Shown here one piece after another: positions 54,060 to 62,413 of a stretch of DNA of 64,000 nt (the first letter of the stretch is position 1; each line of letters starts with the position of its first letter). Origin of the DNA: a bacterium. Its GTDB lineage: Bacteria > Desulfobacterota > DSWW01. Position numbers and translations under genes: made by a program. Location of the stretch: NCBI GenBank assembly GCA_028277985.1, contig JANQFG010000228.1, forward strand, positions 1-64,000. Reading direction: 5' to 3'. Below the pieces are notes generated by a model. The model was not told the DNA's origin and made no database searches. It saw only the letters and a program-made list of their open reading frames with translations.

Positions 54060-56495
54060 TCAAAATGCTTGGCCGAAATTCAGATAGGCGGCGGTCATTT
54101 CGGAGCTGAAACCCACATCGAACCGGACAACGATGTCGGGATAGAGATGAAATCTCATCCCGAATCCTCCGGTGAGGTGCAGGTCCTTGAAGGGGGAGGC
54201 TCGAAAGAGGTCGTCCGCGACCCGGCCTGTATCCAGAAACAGGACGCCGTCCAGGAACTTGTAGAGATTGCACCTGTATTCCGCGTTCAGCAGGATTCGG
54301 TCCGAGTCACGGTATCTGCCCTCGAAATAGCCCCTTGCAGAGTCGTCGCCTCCCACCCAGCTCAGCAGGGTGAAGGGAGGGTCTCCGCCCATGAGCTGCA
54401 ACTGCCCGCGCAGGGCGAGCCGATGGGCGAACCCGGGCAAAGGCAGGATCTGGATCGCCTCCAGTCGGTATCTCTGAAAGGTGTAGGTCCCGAGGCTGTC
54501 GTCTGCCAATCGCAGCGTGAAGGACTGCCTGCCTCCGGAGAGAGGATTGTGCAGCGGTGACAGGGTCGTATGGTACACACCCAGAACGGGCCCGTTCGAC
54601 CATCTCCCTTCGATACCGAAGAGGTCCGGGTGGACGAACTCGAGGCCGGGCAGATCAGAGACCTGTCCATCCCCGATATCCCCCCACCTGGATTCCCATC
54701 CAAGGAGCAGGCCGAAGCCGTGCGGGAGCCGGTGGTCGAGCACGAGGGAGAGATCCAGGTCTGTCCATCGGAAATCCGTGGCGTCCGCCTCGTCCGTGTC
54801 GTTTCCGATGCCGTAGAATCGGGCCCGGGTCTTGTTGTAGTAGTTGCACGTCAGCCGGATGCCGCTCTGCCTGAAGGGAACTCCTTCCGCAGAGTACCAG
54901 AACTCAGCGATCTGATACTGGTAGATCGAGTAGAGGAAACGCGCCTCCAGGGGATGGTCGGGTCTCAGGGGTCCGAGGTGTCGGAATTTCACGCCGGCCC
55001 CCAATCCCTTGTCCGGGCCGGCGGAGATGACCGGCACGATTCCCCATCGCCGTTCCGGTCCCTTCCGGGCCGTGCTCCGCAGGCATGCGTCCCTCAGACC
55101 CCTTTCGTCCTTGCCCCCCTCCGCATATTCGGTTGGGCCGGGTTGGGGAATCTCTTTGGACCCGGCCCAGACCTTCACGGTCCTCGGCCCTGGGATCTCT
55201 TGATCCGCCTTGCCGACGTCCCGGTCACGAGGATAGAAGAACATGCTCTTGACGAACTCGTGCCGGGGTCCTGAGCTGTCCTGTAGATTCGGGATACAGA
55301 ACCCGGCGGAAGCGAAGGAGTCCCGGCCCTCTTCGAGGTACGGTTGCCGCAGGAGGGGGCGGTCCTGTCTGCCCGGCGGGTCGCAGTCGAGGCGGTAGAG
55401 GATTGTCCCTTCGTCTCCGGAGAGGATCAGCTCTGGAGGATCTTCCGCACGTACCGAGGCCTCTTCCGGAGAGGTCTTGCGGTCTATGAGGCCCAGCTCC
55501 CTGCCACTCCTGTCCCTCCAGGTCCATCCCTCAGCCCCTTCCGCGACTCTTGTGAAGAGCCTCTCTCGTTCGTCCGTGAGGAAACGCTGATGGATGTAGG
55601 TTCCGGAATGAAAGGTCGTGTGGAACTGATCCCTGTAGAAGATCCCTGTTTCGAGGGTTGCCTTCCAGACGAAGGGCCCGACGTGAAGCCGATTGCGGGT
55701 GACCCGTATGACCCGGATCGGCCCGGTCCGGTGGCCGACGAGTTCTGTGCGCATGTCGCCCCTGTGGATGTCGTAAATGACCATGCTTCCCGCGTGTGAG
55801 ACCTCCGAGAGAAACCCTTCGTCTCTGAAGATCATGATCCTCTCTTCCCCCTTCTTCAGTGAGATCGTTTTCCAGAAGTAAGGGCTTTCGGGATCAAAGG
55901 TCACTCCGTAGTCCTGCGAGGTTACGGCGTCCAGGGCGGGATCGTAGTCGACCTCATGGTGCCGGACCACCTGCTCGTCGGCTTCCCCGAGTCCCAGGTA
56001 GACGCAGGTCTGCTCTTTCGTGTCCGGATTCTCGATCCGGATTTCGAGCGGGTTGCCGGAAAAGGGTGCTCCGGAGGAGCTTGCGGCTTCGGTATCCTCG
56101 CGGCATTCACCCGCATCCCGGGCCATGAACACCAACTCGTCTTTCGGGCCGAGAGGCGCAGTACTCCGGTCCGCAGGATCGGTAGCACTTTCCACGATGT
56201 ATGTGCAGATCTCCTCAGCTCCGCGTTGGGAGCAGACTCTTCTGTCGATCTGGAACGGCAGGGGAACTGTCCGTTGTCCCTCCAACCGAAGGAGGGAGAG
56301 GTCTTTGCTTGGAAAGTCGAGGAGGCCTTCCAGGTCTTGCCCTTCGATGACGATCGGCCGGGCCGAACCGGGGGCGTCTCCGTAGGCCAAGGGAAAAGGG
56401 CACAGGATTAGGGACACGCCGGCCAGGGCTGAGAGAAGCTTTCGCGCTTTCCGGAGAGACCTTATCGTTTGACCTGCTTCCAGGGGGCGGGCCAT
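54060..56495 (-). CDS. Omp85/BamA-type outer-membrane barrel with an unusual N-terminal half
   Basis: 811 aa from the chosen start, with a signal peptide (LLSALAGVSLILCPFPLAYG). The C-terminal half from about residue 480 has alternating strands typical of an Omp85 surface-antigen barrel: LGAGVKFRHLG, RARFYGIGNDTDEADAT, SARGYFEGRYRD (the conserved R-G-Y/F loop motif), FLDTGRVADD and a final Phe (YLNFGQAF). The N-terminal 430 residues are not POTRA repeats: they are beta-rich, with WKTISLKKGEERIMIF and acidic loops, and I do not recognise them. The start is uncertain (56495, or TTG at 56531). Possible roles are secretion or assembly of a partner. Confidence 0.72.
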   Translation of the reverse strand: MARPLEAGQTIRSLRKARKLLSALAGVSLILCPFPLAYGDAPGSARPIVIEGQDLEGLLDFPSKDLSLLRLEGQRTVPLPFQIDRRVCSQRGAEEICTYIVESATDPADRSTAPLGPKDELVFMARDAGECREDTEAASSSGAPFSGNPLEIRIENPDTKEQTCVYLGLGEADEQVVRHHEVDYDPALDAVTSQDYGVTFDPESPYFWKTISLKKGEERIMIFRDEGFLSEVSHAGSMVIYDIHRGDMRTELVGHRTGPIRVIRVTRNRLHVGPFVWKATLETGIFYRDQFHTTFHSGTYIHQRFLTDERERLFTRVAEGAEGWTWRDRSGRELGLIDRKTSPEEASVRAEDPPELILSGDEGTILYRLDCDPPGRQDRPLLRQPYLEEGRDSFASAGFCIPNLQDSSGPRHEFVKSMFFYPRDRDVGKADQEIPGPRTVKVWAGSKEIPQPGPTEYAEGGKDERGLRDACLRSTARKGPERRWGIVPVISAGPDKGLGAGVKFRHLGPLRPDHPLEARFLYSIYQYQIAEFWYSAEGVPFRQSGIRLTCNYYNKTRARFYGIGNDTDEADATDFRWTDLDLSLVLDHRLPHGFGLLLGWESRWGDIGDGQVSDLPGLEFVHPDLFGIEGRWSNGPVLGVYHTTLSPLHNPLSGGRQSFTLRLADDSLGTYTFQRYRLEAIQILPLPGFAHRLALRGQLQLMGGDPPFTLLSWVGGDDSARGYFEGRYRDSDRILLNAEYRCNLYKFLDGVLFLDTGRVADDLFRASPFKDLHLTGGFGMRFHLYPDIVVRFDVGFSSEMTAAYLNFGQAF

Positions 56496-56667
56496 TTGGT
56501 GCAATCCAGTGTTGCGAACGTGGTTTCGCAAGCAGTCTGGCGATCAGCGGTCAAGCCGTGTGCCTTGTCAACGCCTGGATCCGGAACGCCACCCGCCACT
56601 AGCCACTTGTCACTGAGTCGCGAGGAAAGAGAGGCCGGGTGAATCGATACCTGATGTGGATCGAATC

Positions 56668-59634
56668 TCACAAATCATCGATCGAAAGGGCTGCCTCCAG
56701 GGTCGTGTTGGCGGCAGTGAGCCTCTCCCGACTAGAAATCACACAGACCGGAGCCGTATCAAAGGCGGGAGCCAGGAGCTCATTGCCGGCTCTCTTGATG
56801 TCCTCCCCCTTGAGGGACAGAAGACGTTTTCGGAAGCTGCTCCGGAGTTCCGGTGTGTCGCCCCGGATGTGCCTGCTCAGCGCAACCCCTACGGCCTGGC
56901 CCGGCCGGATCGGCTGGTCCAGGGTCTTCAAAGACCCGATGATGGCCTGTTCGGTAGCTGCGGGCGACAGATCCATCTCGCTTTCAATGTGTTGGAAGGC
57001 GCCTTGAAAGGCGTCCAGGGTCTCCTTTACGCAAGGATCCCGGTAGCTCGTGAAGGAGAACACTCCATTGCCCGAGTCGTAGCTGGCGCGCACGCCGTAG
57101 GCTCCGCGCTTCACCCTTACCTCGTTCCAGAGATAGCCGTAGCTGAGGTGTACACTCAGGAGCAGGAGGGCGGGGGCATCCGGATGATTCATGGAGATCG
57201 CGGGGAGTGTCTTCGCGACGAAGGCGATGTCCGCAGGTGTGGCGATCCCTTCCCTGGATTCCAGGGAGGGAGTGAAGTGGGTATCTTCTTCCTTCGGATC
57301 ATCCTCCCTCATCCCGCTGTAGAGCGTCTTGAGCCACGGGTCCAGGACCTTCCGTTCCGCCGAATCCCCCACAAAGCTGACGGTTACCCTTCCCCGTGCA
57401 AGCAGAAACTCTCGAATGCGGGACAGCTTCTCCACGATGGCGTCCGGCTTCTTCTCGATGTCCGCCACGAGGCGGTCGTACATTCGCAGCTGGGTAACAC
57501 CGCCGAGGCGCTCGGCCAGTTCGCAGTTGCGGGAGAGGTTACGCCCGGCAAACAATGCGGCGTACTGGTTTCCGCTCGGGATGATGCTGCTGTGCCAGTG
57601 AACCCTTCCCTGGAGCAGGATGTCCTTGAGTCGGTGCAGATCACTGAAATCGCAAAGCAGCATCCGATCGTAGAGCACGTCCAGCATATCGGGCAGACGG
57701 GTTGCGAGGGACTTCGAAGTGACCAGCAGGAAGGGTTGGACAAAAAGGCTGTCGTCCGCCCGTCCTCCTGCCGCAACCCCTGCGTCGATTCCCCCGGTGC
57801 ATGCCGCCTCGCGTTCTGCCATGGCCGCATAGTCCTGGCCTGCGGCGCCCATGTTGGTGAGTGCGTCCGTAAACAAGGGTAAGTAGTCGATCAGTTCCTC
57901 GTCAATGCCCCTCAGGTCGAATGCGAGCTTGAGATAGTCGATGCCGTTTGCAAAAACATCCGTATGAAGGAGGGGCCGGTCTGCAACGGTCTCGTGGCTC
58001 GTCGGCAGCTCGAACGGCTCGGGCGGTACGTCCGAAAGCGACAGACGGGGTAGAGTCGCCAGGGCCTCCGGTGAGTTGGGGGTCGACTGCAATGCATCGA
58101 GCTCGGCCGCCTCCTCAGCGATTCGATCGAGATCCGGCGATTTCATCTGTTCTTTGTGCCTGTCCATTCGCTGCCGGAAATCCGCTTCCTTCTTTCCAAC
58201 GAGCTCGGGGTCCGGCACAAAGGTGAGAACCGTGTAGTGGGGATTGTTGACGATCTTGTCCTTGAGAAGGCCTTCGAAGAAGCCGGGCTGCTTCTCGTAC
58301 CGGTCTCGGAGCGTGGCAAGATGATCATTCAGCCTCAGGCTGTCGATCGGATCTGCTCCGTACAGCCAGGATCGGTACACGCGGTCCATCAGGAGCAGCG
58401 GATGTCTGGGCCGGATCTCTCTTGAGGCGAGCTCAAGACGATGGAAGGCCGCCTCGATCTTGTTGCTGTCGAGGCCTTCTTCCGCGAGTTTCGAACAGCT
58501 CTTCAGCACGAGATCGGTGATCGTGGCGGTGTTGTCCGCCTTGGTCCCTTTGAGCCCGACCGAGAAATAGGTGTCGCGCTGATGTCCGGCGTACCCCGAA
58601 TCGGTGAGCTCCTCACCGAGCCTGCTGTCGATCAGGGTCCTTCGGAGCGGAGAGGCCGCATTGCCGAGAAGATAGTCGCTCAGGAGATGCATGGACAGGG
58701 TGGTCACGGCGTCCGTGACGTCATTGGTCCGGAAGGTGAGGACCACCGCTGCTTTCTTTGACCCGTCTTCGTTCGGGCCCACGGGGTAGGGCACCGTCTC
58801 TTGGACCGGTTCATCCCACTGGGGTTGAGGGGCGATGGTGGTGTCGATCGAGAGCCGGTCGAAATCGCTCAGATATTTTTCGTCGAGAAATGCAATGAGC
58901 TTCTCGGTCGGGATGTTCCCGTAGAGGAAGATCAGGCCGTTGGTCGGGTGGTAGTAGGTCCGATAGAAATTCACGAATTGCTCGTACGTCAGGTCCGGAA
59001 TCGCCTCCGGATCTCCGCCGGACTCGAGCCCGTAGGCGTTGTCCGGAAAGATGCCCCTGCCTGCTTTGTGCTGGATGATCCCGTCCAGGTCCGAAAGTGC
59101 GCCCTTCATCTCGTTGTAGACGATTCCCTTGATCGTAAGGGGGCTCTTCGGGTTCCCCGGCTCGACGAAATCCAGATGATGCCCTTCCTGTTTGAAGTGC
59201 TTCTCGGTGATCAGGGGATGAAAGACGGCGTCGCAGTATACGTCTGCGATGTTGAAGAAATCTTTCTCGTTCATGCTCGCGCAGGGGTACACCGTCTTGT
59301 CCGGGTAGGTCATGGCATTGAGGAACGTGGCCATGCTCTTCTTCAACAGCTCGACAAAGGGGTCTTTCACCGGGTACTTCTTCGAGCCGCACAGCACGGT
59401 GTGCTCGAGAATGTGCGGCAGTCCCGTGCTGTCGGGCGGAGGGGTTCGAAAGGCGATGGTGAAGAGGTTCTCCGGGTCGTCGTTGTGCAGGTGAAGCAGG
59501 TTCGCTCCGCTCTTCTCGTGTTCCAGGAGGTAGGCGACCGCTCGGAGATCGGGAAGTGGCGTCACCCCTGATACGGTGAATCCGGCCGACTTGTCGCCCT
59601 TCTTGAGCTTGGTGGTGGTCTCTGCGGAGGACAT
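56668..59634 (-). CDS. M16C family metalloprotease, presequence-protease-like
   Basis: 988 aa, the length of PreP/Cym1. The inverted zinc motif HILEH is at 74-78 in GLPHILEHTVLCGSKKYP, and the region after it (DPFVELLKKSMATFLNAMTYPDKT) is strongly PreP-like. The four-domain layout continues to the end, with YGVRASYDSGNGVFSFTSYRDP in the C-terminal part carrying the Arg/Tyr active-site residues. It degrades peptides of intermediate length in a closed chamber. No signal peptide is present, so it is probably cytoplasmic. AAAGGAG precedes the ATG; the diguanylate cyclase gene ends 12 nt upstream. Confidence 0.92.
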   Translation of the reverse strand: MSSAETTTKLKKGDKSAGFTVSGVTPLPDLRAVAYLLEHEKSGANLLHLHNDDPENLFTIAFRTPPPDSTGLPHILEHTVLCGSKKYPVKDPFVELLKKSMATFLNAMTYPDKTVYPCASMNEKDFFNIADVYCDAVFHPLITEKHFKQEGHHLDFVEPGNPKSPLTIKGIVYNEMKGALSDLDGIIQHKAGRGIFPDNAYGLESGGDPEAIPDLTYEQFVNFYRTYYHPTNGLIFLYGNIPTEKLIAFLDEKYLSDFDRLSIDTTIAPQPQWDEPVQETVPYPVGPNEDGSKKAAVVLTFRTNDVTDAVTTLSMHLLSDYLLGNAASPLRRTLIDSRLGEELTDSGYAGHQRDTYFSVGLKGTKADNTATITDLVLKSCSKLAEEGLDSNKIEAAFHRLELASREIRPRHPLLLMDRVYRSWLYGADPIDSLRLNDHLATLRDRYEKQPGFFEGLLKDKIVNNPHYTVLTFVPDPELVGKKEADFRQRMDRHKEQMKSPDLDRIAEEAAELDALQSTPNSPEALATLPRLSLSDVPPEPFELPTSHETVADRPLLHTDVFANGIDYLKLAFDLRGIDEELIDYLPLFTDALTNMGAAGQDYAAMAEREAACTGGIDAGVAAGGRADDSLFVQPFLLVTSKSLATRLPDMLDVLYDRMLLCDFSDLHRLKDILLQGRVHWHSSIIPSGNQYAALFAGRNLSRNCELAERLGGVTQLRMYDRLVADIEKKPDAIVEKLSRIREFLLARGRVTVSFVGDSAERKVLDPWLKTLYSGMREDDPKEEDTHFTPSLESREGIATPADIAFVAKTLPAISMNHPDAPALLLLSVHLSYGYLWNEVRVKRGAYGVRASYDSGNGVFSFTSYRDPCVKETLDAFQGAFQHIESEMDLSPAATEQAIIGSLKTLDQPIRPGQAVGVALSRHIRGDTPELRSSFRKRLLSLKGEDIKRAGNELLAPAFDTAPVCVISSRERLTAANTTLEAALSIDDL

Positions 59635-59646
59635 TCGGACTCCTTT

Positions 59647-60633
59647 CTACAGTTCCGCGTTCTTCCCCTTCCGCCCTTGTGTCTTACGGGCGGGCTTCCT
59701 CTCGGATTCCGCATATCCTTCTTCTGTGAGAGCATCGGTGGTCAAACGGTTCTTGCCGGCCTTCTTGCTCCGGTACATGAGCTGGTCCGCCCTTCGAAGC
59801 AGTGTTTCCACCGTATCGTCGAGCCTTGCAGCGGTGGCGCCCACGGAGACCGTCACCCGGATCTTCTCGTCTCCGACGGAGAGCGAGGAGTTCTCCACGA
59901 GGAGTCGAAAGCGGTTCGCGATCATCGGCAGGTCCTTGTATGTGACGTTCTCGATGATCGCCACGAACTCCTCCCCGCCCCAGCGGCCGAAGATGTCAAA
60001 GGGCCTCGCGTTGCCCGACAGGGTCCGCCCGACGATCTTCAGCACCTTGTCCCCTGCATCGTGTCCGTACGTGTCGTTGATCCTCTTGAAGTCGTCTATG
60101 TCGGCGAACAGCACGCAGAAGCTCCACCCGTATCGATGCATCTCCTCGAGCCGGTTGTGGAGATGCATCTCGATGTACCGCCTGTTCGCCATCCGGGTCA
60201 GGGGATCGATCAGGGCCATGGTCTCGAGCTCTTCCATCCTGTGGAGCATCTGGGCCTTTCCCGAGTTGTCGCTGAAGAGCTCGGCAGCCCCGATGATGTT
60301 TCCCTTGCTGTCCAGAATGGGGGTCACCCGGATCGAAACGGGCAGCCTGTAGCCTTCCCTGTGATGGAGGTACGCCTCGGTTTCCATGGGATCGCCGGTC
60401 TCGATACATTTGGCCAGGGGGCACTCGCCGTGGCAGAGAGGATTCCCTTTGTCGTCGATGTGGTTGAGGACGCGGTCGTGACAATGCGTGCCCATGACCT
60501 CGGACCGACGAAACCCGGTGATCCGCTCGGCCGCTTTGTTCCAGTACGTGATCTTCCGGTCCCGATCCACGAAGTAGATGCCGTCATAGAGATTGTCGAG
60601 AATCCCTTCGTAGAACATTTCGGTCTTCTTCAT
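59647..60633 (-). CDS. PAS-domain diguanylate cyclase
   Basis: 328 aa. A PAS domain (about 10-120) starts YEGILDNLYDGIYFVDRDRK and contains a cysteine group at 51, 67, 71 and 76 (NPLCHGECPLAKC). The GGDEF domain has GGEEF at 219-223, with FADIDDFKRINDTYG before it and an inhibitory I-site RPFD at 210-213 spaced correctly. It should make cyclic di-GMP, with product inhibition. No membrane helix. GGGGAGAC precedes the ATG. It is upstream of the PreP-like gene on the same strand. Confidence 0.92.
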   Translation of the reverse strand: MKKTEMFYEGILDNLYDGIYFVDRDRKITYWNKAAERITGFRRSEVMGTHCHDRVLNHIDDKGNPLCHGECPLAKCIETGDPMETEAYLHHREGYRLPVSIRVTPILDSKGNIIGAAELFSDNSGKAQMLHRMEELETMALIDPLTRMANRRYIEMHLHNRLEEMHRYGWSFCVLFADIDDFKRINDTYGHDAGDKVLKIVGRTLSGNARPFDIFGRWGGEEFVAIIENVTYKDLPMIANRFRLLVENSSLSVGDEKIRVTVSVGATAARLDDTVETLLRRADQLMYRSKKAGKNRLTTDALTEEGYAESERKPARKTQGRKGKNAEL

Positions 60634-60749
60634 GAAACCCTGTCTCCCCCCGCTGCGCGCTTCTCCTTTTCGGGCCGTTCCCCAGCTATCCTCTTTAGAT
60701 GAAACAACTCGCCGGATCGATCTTTCGATCGCCCATTAGGGTATAGTTT

Positions 60750-60778
60750 TCTATAACGCATTTTCTCGGACTCTACAA
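60750..60778 (-). promoter_or_regulatory. candidate promoter of the diguanylate cyclase gene
   Basis: On the minus strand TTGTAG (60778-60773), a 17-nt spacer and TATAGA (60755-60750) form a moderate sigma-70 promoter about 115 nt before the start codon. The -10 overlaps the short inverted repeat TATAG-TTTT-CTATA. The remaining intergenic sequence is comparatively A/T-rich. Confidence 0.35.
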
Positions 60779-60888
60779 GAGGTTAGATGACTTTCCTGAA
60801 AGTCTTGCATGAACGGCAGGGTCAGGCCCTGCCCGACCCGGCACGATCCCACGCCTGGCGGCGGGCACTCGCCCTTGTCCATTGTTGC

Positions 60889-60905
60889 GTATACAAATTG
60901 TATAC
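60889..60905. promoter_or_regulatory. perfect 17-bp palindrome, probable operator
   Basis: GTATACAA-A-TTGTATAC, arms exact, centred at 60897. Its TGTATAC half-sites are like those bound by GntR-type regulators. It lies 19 nt before the -35 of the TIGR02147 gene promoter and about 110 nt beyond the candidate promoter of the divergent diguanylate cyclase, so it could control either. No GntR gene is in the window. Confidence 0.55.
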
Positions 60906-60923
60906 ACTTATTGCTGATTCTCC

Positions 60924-60952
60924 TTGACCGTCCGTTCCCGGTTCGATTAAAT
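60924..60952 (+). promoter_or_regulatory. candidate promoter of the TIGR02147 operon
   Basis: TTGACC (60924-60929), 17-nt spacer, TTAAAT (60947-60952), within an A/T-rich block ending AATAATACC. It starts 19 nt downstream of the 17-bp palindrome and about 66 nt before the first start codon. Confidence 0.5.
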
Positions 60953-61017
60953 AATACCTTGAAAAGCAATCAGAAAGAGCCGCAATCCGACTCCCATTCT
61001 TGCTCCGGGCTGGGACC

Positions 61018-61869
61018 ATGGCGACAAAAGAGATCACCATATTCGAATACGACAACTACCGGGCCTACCTGAGGGATCTCTACAAGTCCTACAAGCAGAC
61101 CAAGCCCCATTTCTCGTATCGGTATTTTTCCCAGAAGGCCGGCTTCAGGTCCCCGAATTTCCTGCAGCTCGTCATCGAGGGGAAGCGGAACCTTTCACCG
61201 GAAAGCATCGAGAAATTCGCGAATGCCCTGAAGCTCGGCAAGAAGGAAGCCGAGTTCTTCAGGGTTCTGGTCCACCTGAACCAGGCCCGGACCGTGGGCG
61301 AGAAGAAGATCTATGCCGAGCAGCTCATGCAGTTTCGCCCCTTCCGGTACATTCATCCGCTCCGGCAGGATCAGTATCGCTATTACACGGAGTGGTACAA
61401 CATCGTGATCCGTGAGCTGACCACACTACCCGATTTCTCCGAAGACCCTGCCTGGATCGCGAAGCGACTCGTACCGCCCATCTCTCCCCAGCAGGCCCAG
61501 AAGTCGCTGGACCTGCTCCTGCAGCTGGGGCTCCTCGAAAGGGACGAATCCGGGCGCCTGGTCCAGACGGCTGAATTCATCTCCACCGGCGACGAGGTGA
61601 CGTCCACCTCGGTGGCGAACTACCACCACTCCATGATCCGGATGGGTGCCGAGGCGTTGGATCGATTCCCCGGTCCGGCCCGGGATATCTCTTCGGTGAC
61701 CATGACCCTGTCGGATGAGAACTTCGAAGCAATCAAGGCGTTGATACAGAGGTTTCGAAAAGAGCTCCTCGCCATTGCCGATCAGGATCAGAACCCGGAA
61801 GGGGTCTATCAGGTGAACTTTCAACTGTTTCCGCTGGCCAGGGGCGAAAGGAAGGAGCCGGGGACATGA
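61018..61869 (+). CDS. TIGR02147 family protein, possible regulator
   Basis: 283 aa. It opens ITIFEYDNYRAYLRDLYKSY, then FSYRYFSQKAGFRSPNFLQL (helix-turn-helix-like) and GKRNLSPESIEKFANALKL, the standard start of TIGR02147. A middle winged-helix part (QAQKSLDLLLQLGLLERDES) and a C-terminal ALIQRFRKELLAIADQ follow. The family is common in Fibrobacter and Bdellovibrio-like genomes and has no established role; the two helix-turn-helix-like parts suggest DNA binding. Its stop overlaps the next start (ATGA), so it is coupled to a lipoprotein. I use the ATG at 61018. Confidence 0.8.
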   Translation: MATKEITIFEYDNYRAYLRDLYKSYKQTKPHFSYRYFSQKAGFRSPNFLQLVIEGKRNLSPESIEKFANALKLGKKEAEFFRVLVHLNQARTVGEKKIYAEQLMQFRPFRYIHPLRQDQYRYYTEWYNIVIRELTTLPDFSEDPAWIAKRLVPPISPQQAQKSLDLLLQLGLLERDESGRLVQTAEFISTGDEVTSTSVANYHHSMIRMGAEALDRFPGPARDISSVTMTLSDENFEAIKALIQRFRKELLAIADQDQNPEGVYQVNFQLFPLARGERKEPGT

Positions 61870-62348
61870 CGAGGTTTCCTGCAGGTGTCTTGTGTTGCCT
61901 CTTGTGGCTCCTGATCGCGATCGGGTCTGCCGGATGCGGCGGAACCGAAACCGGAAATCCTACCGGCCCCGGAGGAGGAGCAGGAGGATCGAACAACCCG
62001 GCCATCGATGTCGGGGAAGAGATTTGCGCGACATTGACCTCCTGCTTCGGGGAAGAGGAGGGTTTCACTGAAGAAGACTGCGAATGGGCCATCGCCGATA
62101 GCGACACCCTGGGCCCCGCCCTTGGCGTGACGGATGAGCCTCCTCCCGGCTACGGGGAGGTGATCGACAAGGTGGAGAACAGCGAGCTGTCTGCCAGTGA
62201 CGAGGCAGTGGCGGAATGCCTGGCTGCGATCAGGTCGCTGGAATGCGATGACGAAGAGGTTCTCGCGGTCAACACCGACGAAGGTTTCACAAACATCGAG
62301 GAAATGATTCCGGAGGGTTCTTGTTCTCAGATCTTCTCCATGCCCTAG
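61866..62348 (+). CDS. small acidic lipoprotein with GTETGNP motif
   Basis: 160 aa. The signal peptide ends in lipobox GSAGC (lipidated Cys near 24), followed directly by GGTETGNPTGPGGGAGG, a flexible Gly-rich linker. The rest is acidic with several Cys (CATLTSCFGEEEGFTEEDC; CLAAIRSLECDD), probably disulfide-bonded. It is translationally coupled to the TIGR02147 gene by ATGA overlap. I recall GTETGNP lipoproteins as frequent neighbours of TIGR02147 genes, but cannot check that here. Function unknown. Confidence 0.72.
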   Translation: MTRFPAGVLCCLLWLLIAIGSAGCGGTETGNPTGPGGGAGGSNNPAIDVGEEICATLTSCFGEEEGFTEEDCEWAIADSDTLGPALGVTDEPPPGYGEVIDKVENSELSASDEAVAECLAAIRSLECDDEEVLAVNTDEGFTNIEEMIPEGSCSQIFSMP

Positions 62349-62413
62349 GGGGTCGTCGGTCTGCAGTCGACCCACGGGATCTCCGGAGCAACCGAACGAG
62401 AAGGAGTCCTGCC

